Shown here: one piece after another, positions 42,209 to 52,080 of the stretch
How the letters are laid out: every line of letters begins with the position of its first letter
Numbering within the stretch: position 1 is the stretch's first letter
Assembly (NCBI GenBank): GCA_905221605.1
Contig: CAJNDS010001113.1
Coordinates: 1,095,163-1,159,162, forward strand
Direction: 5' to 3'
Length of the DNA stretch: 64,000 bases
From: Symbiodinium natans
Lineage: Eukaryota; Sar; Dinophyceae; Suessiales; Symbiodiniaceae
Made by a program: the position numbers and the translations under genes
The notes under the pieces: generated by a model
Told to the model about the DNA's origin: nothing
Seen by the model: only the letters and a program-made list of their open reading frames with translations
Database searches by the model: none

Positions 42209-44271
42209 ATGGCGAAGGCCTTGCCATGGTGGGGATCGGTGGCCTTGATCCTCGTGGCCGTGGAGTACATCGACCAAGATCTCCTCGACAGCGGTGGTGT
42301 GCAGGGCCATGGGCAGGTATCTCAGGCCCGGGGGGGGGGGTGTGGGGGTGGAGGGGAGGGGGGGGTGAATTTGTGGAAGCCAGCCTTTTCAGAGCTCTGT
42401 TTGCTCACGCACCTTTGCCCGAATAGATCCCAAACAAGAACTCGTCGGGCAGCGGGGGGGAACTTCTTGTCAGGTCCTGAACGCAGGCACCACTCTGAAA
42501 AAGCAGCCTTCAAAAGGATCCCGTAACGTTGAAGTGCGAAGTTGCCAGGTGCGGGCAGCAAGGAGGCTGGTCGAGACGGCCTGGACGATGCCGCAGGTGG
42601 CTCTGAGTCCTTCACCGGCGCACCAGGAGTTTGATCTTGACCCAACCCAGACAATTCAGGGGACAAACCATACCCTGACGGATGTTGACAACACGGACCC
42701 CCGGCACCCCCACGTGGGCCCGTACATCGATCCAGCAGGGATCGAGAACAACGTCCTCTTTGTGGAAGTGCCCTGCTTGGACTTCTTCTCTTACCAGCTG
42801 ATCCTCCCCTGCGGCAACTTGTCCGTGCCGCCGGAGGGCATCGATTTCCAAACATCCTTCGGGGAGTATCACGTGCCAGGTTCTGCAGTGCTAGTGGATA
42901 CCGTCAAGCACACCAAGAAAGAATTGACCCGGTACACGATTCTCTTCATCATCCTCGGCATCGTAGGCTGGTTGTGCTACACCTTCTGCATCCCCTCCAA
43001 CCGTGAGAGGTTCATCAGCAGAGTGCAAGGCATCCTTTCTGGCAAGCTGGGCTCCGATGACGGTGATGAGGATGAGGAGGAGGAGAGTGATGCGGAGAAC
43101 CCCATCCGCGAGGAGGAGCTGAAGGCCTCATTTGAGATGGAGAAGAGATGTGAGCTCTCAAGCTGTGTTCTTTTATTATTATTGTTCTTCTTCTTCTTCT
43201 TCTTATTATTATTATTATCTTTTTTTTTTTTTGGGGGGGGGGGGGGGGCGGGCATGAAGACTCCTTACACGATCCCTGTAGGCTCGGCTGGACCCCATGT
43301 CGACGGAGTTCATTGCCCCGGGCAACATCTACCGCCTTCTGGCGGTTCTCCATCCCGGAATCATCGGATATGCCGCCTGGTTCGGGTACGCCCTCAGGGC
43401 CTTGATTGTGGCCTACATGCAGATTTGGATACCTTACCAAATCGCCACGAACACGCTGAAGCGATGGCAGTGTCTGGGGGTCAAGTCTCCCCTGTGGTTC
43501 TTGGCCAACTGTGGAACCTTCTTTGCAATGGTCACTGCTTTGGGCACCCTTTGCACCATGTTTGCACAGAAGTGCGTCCGCCACATCTTTCACGGAGCAG
43601 AGGCGAACATGTACATCCTCTCGCATGACAGTCCCAGCGAAGGCGGCAGCGGCATGCCCGCAAGCAGACGGTCGTCTGTGTCGTCACAGGCATCCGAGCC
43701 TCAGCCTGAAGAGAGTCTCCTGAATCCCCTTGCTTCGTCCCTTCGTGTGGCCGGACTGGGTGGTCTGTCCGAGGGGGCCGAGCAGGCCTTGGGAAGCTTA
43801 AAAGGAGGTGTCAACACGGCCTTCGACACGTACAAGCGCCTTGAGCATCCCGAGCTTTCGGACAAGTCCGCCAGCTTCAACGAGTACTTCTGGTGCACCT
43901 TGTCGATGCTCCTGAACGTCCTGATGTCCATTCTGCTCGAGGCCGCCATGTTTCTGAAGGTTGCCACCTTCACGGGCCGCATTGCCAACGTGGCGATGAC
44001 GGCGGTGTCCCTCTACTTCATCTTTGACCTCGACGATCGCATCATGGAGGCAGACCCCAAGCTGAGGCAGAGATATCGCCGGGCGGTTGCCGCACAAACC
44101 GTGCCAATTGCCCCGGACAAACGGCCACGGGCCATCCCCATCCTGGCCAACGTCTTCGCTTCCATCGTGAAGTTGACCGTGCCCCTGGCCTTGATTGGCG
44201 TGGTGCTGTTCGCCTGGAGGCGCTATGACGATGGCTTCATCATTGGCGGAGACGGCCTCTCTGTGGTCTGA
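42209..44271 (+). CDS. Multi-pass membrane protein, copy 2 (three exons)
   Basis: A close paralogue of the gene at 34898. Exon 1 42209-42316 (MAKALPWWGSVALILVAVEY), phase-0 junction CAG/GTATCT to CCGCAG/GTGGCT, intron 42317-42596. Exon 2 from 42597 has the same lumenal domain and helix YTILFIILGIVGWLCYTFCI, then an acidic run to about 43150. The next intron is only ~130 bases and made of CTT/ATT triplets plus long T and G runs. Exon 3 is 43282-44271 with the loop KRWQCLGVKSPLWFLAN, a serine-rich loop ~12 residues longer than in copy 1, and the same FIIGGDGLSVV end. No frameshift is visible in the exons, so this is the likely functional copy. The exon 2 donor is not canonical GT in the needed phase, as can occur in dinoflagellates. 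Function unknown; an endomembrane location is inferred. Confidence 0.78.
43164..43251. repeat. Triplet and homopolymer run in intron
   Basis: TTATTATTATT, then CTT repeats, TTATTATTATT, about 15 T and about 17 G. Such runs are prone to slippage and miscalling. Confidence 0.9.
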
Positions 44272-44808
44272 AGGGTTATTACATTTTGATTTTTAAAAAT
44301 AAATATTCAAAAAAAAAAGGCACGACGCAGAACCCTAGAACCATGTAGAACCGTAGATTCATCCAGCAGACCGGGCCCATGATCCTTGGGCGTTTGCAGC
44401 GAGTCTGCCTGAATTCACTCAGTGTTTCAAAAACCGGAGCACATGTCTTTTCCTCGAGGCGAGAGAATACCAACTCGTCTCAATGTCTCCGCCCAATTTT
44501 CGAGAGCTCTCCGTAAACCCTGAATCCTGGACCGACCAGGGGGTCGGAGTGGTAGGCTCGGGCCTGCAGACATGCAAAAGAGGATCCCAGATCAGGTGCT
44601 CAGGGGGGGGTGTGTCAACGGGGGCTTCCTTGACAAGAATGCTGCCCTCGCAGCTCCTAATCCTTCAATCTTATGGCTCCTCTTGCGGCGGCATGCTCCC
44701 TAGACCCCGAAACCCTAAACCCTAAACCCTCAACCCGACCAGGGCTGGGAGCTGCCACTGGACGCCACGCAGACGGCTTTGGAGGCAGGGTTTAGGGGCT
44801 TTCGGCGG
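44272..44808. other. Downstream flank of membrane-protein copy 2
   Basis: Begins with an AT-rich insert (TTTTTAAAAATAAATATTC then ten A) absent after copy 1, then the shared GACCGGGCCCATGATCCTTGGG block near 44371. No further gene. A short CCCTAAA run lies at 44708-44735. Confidence 0.5.
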
Positions 44809-44870
44809 GTTTAGGGTTTAGGGTTTAGGGTTTAGGGTTTAGGGGCTTTAGGCGGTTTAGGGGCTTTAGC
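44809..44870 (+). repeat. TTTAGGG array
   Basis: About seven units, with TTTAGGGGC forms at the ends, fading into G/T-rich degenerate DNA up to 45115. Confidence 0.85.
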
Positions 44871-45122
44871 GGTTCTAGGGGCCGGGGCTTTGGGTCTCTG
44901 GGGTTGAGGTGTTTAGGTTTTTTTGGGGTTTGGGGGTTTTAGGGGTTTTTGGTTTTTTTTGTGTCTTTGGGGTTCTTGGGGTTTAGGGGTGTAGTAAGGG
45001 ATTAAGGTGTCTAGGTTCAGGGGGTTTATCGTTTAGGGCATTTCTGGCATCTAGGGTTTTTGTGTTTTATGGGTTTTGGGAGGTTTGTGGGGGTTGAGGA
45101 TTCGAGGGGTAAGGGATTTAGG

Positions 45123-45216
45123 TTGGGATGTTCCCCCTTATACCATCAGTCCTTAATAGGGATGTTAATAGGGGGTACTATCATCCCTATTGGTAGTATA
45201 AGGGGGAAGATCCCGA
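45123..45216. mobile_element. MITE-like element, copy C
   Basis: TTGGGATGTTCCCCCTTATAC...AGTCCTTAATAGGGAT faces ATCCCTATTGGTAGTATAAGGGGGAAGATCCC. This is the cleanest copy, with a 15-20 base loop. Confidence 0.8.
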
Positions 45217-45388
45217 GGTTTAGGGTTTACAAGGATTTATGGTTTTAGGGTTCTGGGATTCAGGATCCCAGGGTACTGGATCTTAGTGGGGAGGATCGGG
45301 GACTTGGGTGCCACGCAAAGTGTTTACTTAAAGGGTTTCAGAGGCGGACCTTATTTACCTAATTCTCTCCAAATCCTAAAGCTGTGCC

Positions 45389-45456
45389 TTGGGATGTTTC
45401 CCCCTTGTGCTGACAGTCCTCAATCGGTGTTCTCGTCCCGAGGGGGAGCATCCCAA
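45389..45456. mobile_element. MITE-like element, copy D (short)
   Basis: TTGGGATGTTTCCCCCTTGTGC then CAGTCCTCAATCGG, and a compact right arm CCCGAGGGGGAGCATCCCAA. It abuts a CCCTAAA array directly. Confidence 0.75.
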
Positions 45457-45512
45457 CCCTAAACCCCAAAACCCGAAACCCTAAACCCTAAACCCTAAAC
45501 TCTAAACTCCAA
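45452..45512 (-). repeat. CCCTAAA array next to MITE D
   Basis: About eight units with CCCGAAA and CTCTAAA variants; its first bases overlap the terminal CCCAA of the MITE. Confidence 0.85.
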
Positions 45513-45607
45513 AATCTCCACCCTAAGAAGCGGGTAAAGCCGGAGAGCCAGAAACCCAGGATCTGCAGCAGCGCCTGGCGGAGGATTCGCCTCTTCCTGG
45601 GCCTTTT

Positions 45608-45690
45608 GGGGTTTAGGGGTTTAGGGGTTTAGGGTTTAGGGTTTAGGGTTTTGGGTTTAGGGTTTAGGGTTTAGGGTTTAGGGTTTAGGA
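45608..45690 (+). repeat. TTTAGGG array
   Basis: About eleven units, the first ones of the 8-base GTTTAGGG form. Confidence 0.92.
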
Positions 45691-45738
45691 TTGACCTTGT
45701 AACAAAATCCTAAAACCCCCCAAAATGCTACCCTTTCA

Positions 45739-45963
45739 CCCTAAACCCGAAACCCGAAGGCCTAAACCCCAAACCCCAAACCCTAACTAAACCCTAGCCC
45801 TAAACCCTAAACCCTAAACCCTAAACCCCAAACCCCAAACCCTAGACCCTAGCCCCAAACCCTAAACCCTAAACCCTAAACCCTAAACCCTAAACCCTAA
45901 ACCCTAAACCCTAAACCCTAAACCCTAAACCCTAAACCCTAAACCCTAAACCCTAAACCCCCT
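45739..45963 (-). repeat. CCCTAAA array
   Basis: About 30 units with CCCCAAA and CCCTAGA variants near the left and perfect repeats at the right. It faces the preceding array with a 50-base gap. Confidence 0.93.
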
Positions 45964-46039
45964 TATTTCAGACCGAAGCCTGCCAAGCAATCTCCCAGGA
46001 GGTGGACCAGCGCTCCTCCGGGCAGCAGCGGCCCGGCCC

Positions 46040-46122
46040 CTAGGGTTTAGGGTTTAGGGTTTAGGGTTTAGGGTTTGGGGTTTAGGGTTTAGGGTTCAGG
46101 GTTTAGGGTTTAGGGTTTAGGG
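46040..46122 (+). repeat. TTTAGGG array
   Basis: About twelve units with one TTTGGGG and one TTCAGGG. Confidence 0.92.
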
Positions 46123-46182
46123 CCCGGGACCTGCACAGTCTCCGACCACGTGTGTCATGTCAAGGGGCTGAAGGAGGGGAGC

Positions 46183-46271
46183 TTGGGATGCTTTCTGTAA
46201 TAAGGATTATATGGTACCTCCTATTTTGTCTCTCTATTGAGGGCTGTTGGTTCAAGGGGGCACCATCTTAA
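46183..46271. mobile_element. MITE-like element, copy E (diverged)
   Basis: Starts TTGGGATGCTTTCTGTAATAAGG and ends TTCAAGGGGGCACCATCTT, with the internal TATTGAGGGCTGTTGG matching the family right arm. More diverged than the others. Confidence 0.55.
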
Positions 46272-47212
46272 GAGGGAGCCTTATAAGGGACCTTCGGGCT
46301 ACTTAGGTATAGAGGGGCCATATAAGGGGGTGATGTAGGGAATAAGATTAAGGGTCCCTTCCAGGGGTCCCATCTTGCATGATATAGGCTCAGGCTTCAG
46401 GATCTAGAGTCTTAGGGTAAACAGGTGTAGTCGAGGTTTACGCTCTAGGGAAGTTCCTTCGGACTTGGCGTGCAGCCCAACGCTAAGTAGAGTGTGCTTG
46501 CTCCGGCTGAGCTACCCCAAGACCAAGACAGTATTCTCAGGGAAGCTACATGGTCCCTGAATGGGGGTTTATAGGGTATACAAGGGGGAAAAAAAGGGTT
46601 CCCCAATCAAGGGCCCAGACTAGGGAACCATGCAACTACCCTAAGACACGGGCGTCTGCGAAAACACGCGACCCCCAATGTAGATCCGCAAAGAGTCGGA
46701 TTCCCTTGTGATAAGGATCCCAGTAAGGTACCCCTAAGAAACCCCCCCAAAAAAAAGTTCCAAGAGGCAAAGCGAGGTCGTGCAAGATTTCCTTCCCTGA
46801 GGCCCTTCTCCCCCCCCTTCAAGCTGCAAGAATGGGGCCCTGTCGCTGTGCAGTGTTCGGCTCATGAAAGTGCATCGCAACATCACCAGAGGGTCACGAG
46901 TGTCCTCAGGGGGTCGTTATTTGAGTATCCGGGGAGCACATCTTTTTCTAAGAACTGTTAGGCCGTGACAACTGCAAACTTGGCCCCCCTGTTAGCTCGT
47001 GCTCTGCAGCCCCAGTTACCTCTTGAGAGACCTCTCGCCCCCCTTTGGCTGCGTAGCTGTGCAGCCGCGGTCATGGGATAGCCTTGCCGGCCTCTTCTCT
47101 GCAAAGGCTCTCCGACTCTGGGCCACATCCGGTCGTAAACATCCCAAAGCCCCCTCAGCTCTGACACTCTGAAGCCGGGAAGGTTTTGGGGTCTATTTCC
47201 CAGGACATCTGA
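46272..47212. other. Unique stretch
   Basis: No supported gene. The segment CTTATAAGGGACCTT...GCTTAGGTATA at 46275-46310 recurs in similar form at 63935-63990, so a dispersed repeat is present. A minor CCCTAAA run lies at 47213-47262. Confidence 0.45.
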
Positions 47213-47645
47213 ACCCTAAACCCTAAACCCTAGCCTCGAAACCCTAGACCCAAACCCTATCCAGGAAAAATTTTTACGAGGGCTTGACCCTTCACCACCG
47301 TGAAGGATGCCGAAATCGAGATCACAGTTGTTGTTGCATAACGGCTGTTGTCATCAGGGCTACTGACATCCTTGTACATGATTATCAGAATCATCCTTGC
47401 TCTGACTGATGGTTCTGCTTATGTTGAATGCAACTGCTTTCGTACCATACTGCTGCTGTTCCTAAACCCAGAACCCCAAGCTTGTAATCCGAAACTCTAA
47501 GCCCTAAACCCTAAAACCCCAAGTTCCTGCCGGGGCGCAGGCCATGATGTCTCAGGCGGCGTACGACGGCCAGTGGCTTCGACTGCCACCACAGGCTCTC
47601 CTTCTGCACATTGCAAGTGGAGATCAGAGTCCGAGGTTTCTATAT

Positions 47646-47731
47646 GGGTGGTTGTCAAAATTATGGCCCCTTTGTGGATCCCTAATATTTTTAGGGTACC
47701 CCAAAAGGGATCATAGTTTTGACAACCACCC
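47646..47731. mobile_element. Small hairpin element next to a TA microsatellite
   Basis: GGGTGGTTGTCAAAATTATGG is matched by the inverted CATAGTTTTGACAACCACCC at the other end. The arms are about 38 bases and imperfect, and TATA words flank both sides. It looks like a second MITE family. Confidence 0.65.
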
Positions 47732-47733
47732 GT

Positions 47734-47777
47734 ATATGTATATATATATATATATGTTATATATATATATATATATG
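47734..47777. repeat. TA microsatellite
   Basis: Two runs of TA separated by TGT, together a palindrome. Confidence 0.9.
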
Positions 47778-48212
47778 CATTTACTTGTCTCCGAAAAAGC
47801 CATAAAGCAGGTTTCCGTTTCAAGTTGTTCTCCCGATGGTTCACCCCTTTCAAGGACCTTTTAGAACGGCGACCAGGTCGGCTTTTCAACCCGAATTGAG
47901 CCTTCAACCCTGGTAGTTGGCCCTGTGATTATGTTACCTGACTGTAAGTTCCTTCAACAACATTGCAGAATCTCCAACAAACCGGAGGAAATCCCATTCT
48001 CTTTAGGAGCTTTGTCTGTTCTTCTGTCTTGCAAAAAGCCCCCCAAAGGAGCCAACAAAAACCATCTGGGCGCTGGCTCAGGCCGATCAAAGAGGCCCCG
48101 GAAACCGTCAGGCCCCAACTGGCAGCAGATGGGTTGGGGAGGAGGGCCCATCGCACGCCTTATGGAGAGCTGAAAGGAAAAACCTGCCAGGAGCAGGCAA
48201 ACCCTACGACTT
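47778..48212. other. Unique stretch
   Basis: Open frames on both strands of 60-85 codons, none convincing. No repeat recognised. Confidence 0.4.
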
Positions 48213-48262
48213 TAACACCCTAAACCCTAAACCCAAAACCTTGCACCCTAAACCCTAAACCC
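48213..48262 (-). repeat. Short CCCTAAA array
   Basis: About five units in two pieces. Confidence 0.75.
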
Positions 48263-48344
48263 TTCTCCTTGTGACATTTCATGACAGAACCTGAAAGACC
48301 TTCCGGGAACAGGGCAAATCTTCCCCCTGGCTCTCAGTACGGAA

Positions 48345-48440
48345 TGGGGGAATGAAGTACCCTATATGATCCCTTAAGGGTATATATATATATATACACA
48401 TACTTAAAGAGGGGAGGGGATAAAGGGTACCTCATTCCCT
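48345..48440. mobile_element. Inverted-repeat element with TA core
   Basis: GGGGAATGAAGTACCCTATATGATCCC is mirrored by GGGATAAAGGGTACCTCATTCCC. The arms are about 30 bases with some mismatches, and the centre is a TA run. A third MITE-like type. Confidence 0.6.
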
Positions 48441-48805
48441 CACTCCCTACTAAGAACCAGCCGTCTTCATCTTCGTGCATGCTATGAAAGCGAACGGTCT
48501 GGACACAAGCTTCCGGTTCTGCCACGGATGGTTGTGAAGACAGGGAGTTAATTCCCAGAAACTGGCAACCAAAACCGCCTGTTGTGGAACGCTTTCAATG
48601 TGGGGATCCTCTTTCAAAGGTCCCTTGAGCGATTTTGGGGGTTCCCAACCCCGCCCCACCCCCCCCCCCTTTTTGCCGGATGGCAAGTGTATCAACCCTT
48701 GACCCCGAAGCCCCAAAGCCTCAGGCTCAAGACCCGAGTTCCACCCAGCTGTTCGGAGGTGGCACGCAGACCTCATGGCTGCGTGCACCAGGAGCAGGTT
48801 GGTTC

Positions 48806-49135
48806 AGGGTTCAGGGTTTAGGGTTTAGGGTTCAGGGTTTCGGGTTTAGGGTTGAGGGTTTAGGGTTTAGGGTTTAGGGTTCCGGGATGCAAGGGCTTCG
48901 AGCCACTGGGGCCTGGCCTTTGCCGAAGTGTACTTCTTCAAGTCCACCCTGAACCCTAAACCCCAAACCCTAAACCCTAAACCCTAAACCCTAAACCCCA
49001 AACCCGAAACCCTAAACCCCATACCCTAAACCCCATACCCTAAACCCTAAACCTTGGATTCTGAAGCCACGTGCAGGTCGCATCCATAGAGTCGGCGCAC
49101 CACCTTACTTCCGGGTTTAGGGTTTAGGGTTTAGG
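48806..49135. repeat. Alternating telomeric arrays
   Basis: TTTAGGG at 48806-48887 (about eleven units), CCCTAAA at 48953-49053 (about fourteen, with CCCCATA variants), TTTAGGG at 49113-49135 (three). Short unique spacers separate them. Confidence 0.9.
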
Positions 49136-49283
49136 TGCCTTACGCGGAGGTTCCTGAGTACTTCACGTATGTATATTTCGGGCGAGAAGTACACTGGACA
49201 AGGTTGCAACCCTTGAGGTCTTCTGACTCCCTTCCGGAATACTCCACTTTCAAGTGCCCAGGAACCTCCACGTAAGGCACCTA
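49132..49283. repeat. 150-bp inverted repeat bounded by telomeric repeats
   Basis: TTAGGTGCCTTACGCGGAGGTTCCTGAGTACTT at the left is mirrored by AAGTGCCCAGGAACCTCCACGTAAGGCACCTAA at the right. The flanking TTTAGGG and CCCTAAA arrays extend the palindrome outwards on both sides. Confidence 0.75.
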
Positions 49284-49531
49284 AACCCTAAACCGTAAAC
49301 CCTAAAACCCTAACCCTAAACCCTAAACCCAAAACCCAAAACCCTAAACCCTAAACCCTAAACCCATGCCGCACTGTTTCAGCCGCTCCTGCCGCCAACA
49401 GGAGCGATTCAGGTCAGGTGCTTCGTCGGGCAGGTCGCCTGGCCAGATGGTGGTTGATAGTGAATGCTCCTTAAACACTGGTTTAGGGTTTAGGGTTCAG
49501 GGTTTAGGGTTTCGGGTTTAGGGTTTAGGGT
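49281..49531. repeat. Telomeric arrays on either side of unique DNA
   Basis: CCCTAAA at 49281-49366 with CCGTAAA and CCCAAAA variants, and TTTAGGG at 49481-49531. The latter lies inside a pair of 20-base direct repeats (49461-49480 and 49625-49644). Confidence 0.85.
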
Positions 49532-49644
49532 GAGTAGGCAACCTTTAACCTTTTTGGGTTCCTATATTCCCTATATATTCCCAAAGGTTAACCTTTGGTT
49601 CCCCTAGGATACTGGACAACTAAGGTGAATGCTCCTGAAACACT

Positions 49645-49955
49645 GAGTCCTAAACCGTAAACCACTGTCTGTGGATGTGAAAGACCCCACAACGACACAC
49701 TCGTTTATCGTTTTTGAAGACAATGAAACCCTAATCCCCTTGGTCCACGGGGGAGGGGTCTACATGAATAAACATGGACAGCGCTGAAGCCCAACAACAC
49801 CCCTCCCCCATTAAAGAAACAAAGATGAACAACAATACTCCCAAAACACAATATGCATATCACACGCAGCATCTAGTTCGAGGGTAGTCTTAAGGGTTTA
49901 GGATGTAGGGTGTAGGGCTTAGGGTCGTTTGGGGGTTGAGGGGTTGAGGGGTTGG
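49645..49955. other. Unique stretch
   Basis: No gene recognised. The right end becomes G-rich and heptamer-like. Confidence 0.4.
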
Positions 49956-49958
49956 CGG

Positions 49959-50345
49959 TTTAGGGTTTAGGGTTTAGGGTTTAGGGTTTAGGGTTTAGGG
50001 TGCAGGGTTTTCCCCGGAAGTCCTCCAAAGAGACCTCCCAGAGCCGAGGCCTTTGAAAGCCCACCGGCTCCTGGCGTTGCTGGGAGCGCTTGTGGGCTTA
50101 GGGTTTCGGGTTTAGGGTTTAGGGTTGAGGGTTGTGGGTTTGGGGTTGAGGGTTGAGGGTTTAGGGCTGAGGGTTGCGGGTTTAGGGTTTGGGGTTGAGG
50201 GTTTCGGGTTGAGGGTTGAGGGTTGAGGGTTTAGGGTTGAGGGTTTAGGGGTTAAGGGTTTAGGGGTTGAGGGGTTTATGGTTGAGGGTTTAGGGTGTAG
50301 GGTTTCGGGGTTTAGGGTTTAGGGGTTGAGGGTTAAGGGGTGGAG
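49959..50345 (+). repeat. TTTAGGG arrays, second one heavily degenerate
   Basis: Perfect units at 49959-50012, then after 85 bases a 240-base tract mixing TTTAGGG, TTGAGGG, TTGCGGG and TTTCGGG. Confidence 0.88.
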
Positions 50346-50693
50346 GGTTTATGGGAATTCGCGGATCGGGCAAATTTTCCCTCTACATAGAACCCGTAAT
50401 TGTTGGCTTCCGATGAGCTTTGGGTTTGCGCTTGGGGGCTTGTGGGCTAAGGAGGTCTTGATTGGGGGTCTTAGAAGTCGGCCTTCAGGCCGTTGCACGT
50501 CGCTCGTGCGTTCAGAAGATTGATATTTGGGGCTTAAGGAAAATAGGGGGCCCCCTATTATAGTCCCCAAGTAGTAGGATACGCTTGGTAATAAGGACCC
50601 GAAAGTCCCGGGAGAGTCGGCGTGGGATGCCCACTTCTGTGAGCTCCCCGGGGTATCGACATAGCGTCTGCGGTTGTCACGTTTTCAGATCCC
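50346..50693. other. Unique stretch
   Basis: No supported gene. A short region near 50545 (ATAGGGGGCCCCCTAT) is palindromic. Confidence 0.4.
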
Positions 50694-51139
50694 TAAACCC
50701 TGAACCCTGAACCCTGAACCCTGCACCCTGAACCCTAAACCCTAAACCCTAAACCCTAACCCCAAAAAAGTAAAAACAAAAGCCACAAGTCCCAGGCTGC
50801 TCCCCCTAGCAGCGGCGCGCTACGCACCGCGAAATGTGCGGCGTGGCTGCCGACTGAGGGCAGCCCAGGCAAAGGACCAGAAAGCCATGAGGGTTTAGGG
50901 TTTAGGGTTTGGGGTTGAGGGTTTAGGATTTCGGGTTTAGGGGTTTAGGGTTTAGGATTGAGGGAGTCCAAAAAGTATAAGGTACCACAAGATGGCTTGC
51001 GGCATAAGAGCGGCGGGTTTGTCGAGGATGTGGTTTCCCCAGTGGGGTACCGTAAACCCCAATCCCTAAACCCTAAACCCTAAACCCGAATTAAACCCTA
51101 AACCCTAAACCCTAAACCCTAAACCCGAAACCCTAAACT
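50694..51139. repeat. Telomeric arrays of both orientations
   Basis: CCCTGAA/CCCTAAA at 50694-50760, TTTAGGG at 50889-50964, CCCTAAA at 51055-51139, with unique DNA between. Confidence 0.88.
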
Positions 51140-52080
51140 CGGGAGCGGTCCTGGGGTGTCCCAGCGCTCTGGCAGAAGCCCACGGGAGGTGCGTGTCCAA
51201 AGTCAAAGAGGGGACCCCACATATAAACACATGGTCAGCCCCCCCCCATGATCCACACCTATGGTTTTCCTGTCTTCGTCTTTGTCTGATTTTCTGTTTT
51301 TTCACCGGAAGAATGCAGTAAAAACTGCACTGGAATACAAAAAGCTCTATTATATTATCCTCTATAAAAACACTAGTGTTTTTATGTGCATTTTGCTTCT
51401 GAAACTTGTGTTTTGCGGCTCTATAAAATTTTAGAAGGGTAGCCATTTAGAAGCTTAAGGCTTTTCAGGGTTTTAGGTTTTAGGGGTTTGTAAAAATTTA
51501 GATGATCTGTGGAAGGCACCGGGGCTTCCCAAGACCATTTGCAATTTTAAAGATCCTTAAAAGGGGCAGCCCTTTTCAAATTTGAAAGGCTTTAAGGTAT
51601 TTAAAGCCTTTCAAAATTTTCAAGATTTAAAGGATCTTAAAAGGCTTTAAAGCCCTTAACAACCTCGAAACGTTTATCCCTTAAAAGTCTAAAATTCTTA
51701 AAAATTTAAAACGGGCAGCCGTTTAAAATTAAGGAAGCTACGGATTTTGGAATTGAACATCCTAAAATCTTTAGACTTTAAAAGGACAGCCATTTACAAC
51801 TGTAAGAATTTCAGGGTTTTACGGATTTTAAAAATTTTATATTGTCTGGGGAAGGCACCGGGGCTTCTCCAGACCATTGGCAACTTCAACAATCTCTAAA
51901 ATCCGCAAAGGGCAGCCAATTAAAGACGTAAGCAATTTAAGGTCTTTGAAAGGCTTAAACGGCTTAAAACCTTCATAATCCTGAGAATGCTTAAACAGAA
52001 GCTTAAAGATTTTTTTAAGATTTTAAGGATGGGCTGGGGAAGCCCCAGTGCCTTCCCCAGATCATGTAAACTTGCAAAAA
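51140..52080. other. AT-rich region with recurrent hairpins
   Basis: An unusually AT-rich stretch of AAAGGCTTTAAA-like words. It contains a 22-bp perfect palindrome (51364-51385) and three of four copies of a CTGGGGAAG...CTTCCCCAG hairpin (see 51504, 51843, 52032). No gene. Confidence 0.6.
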
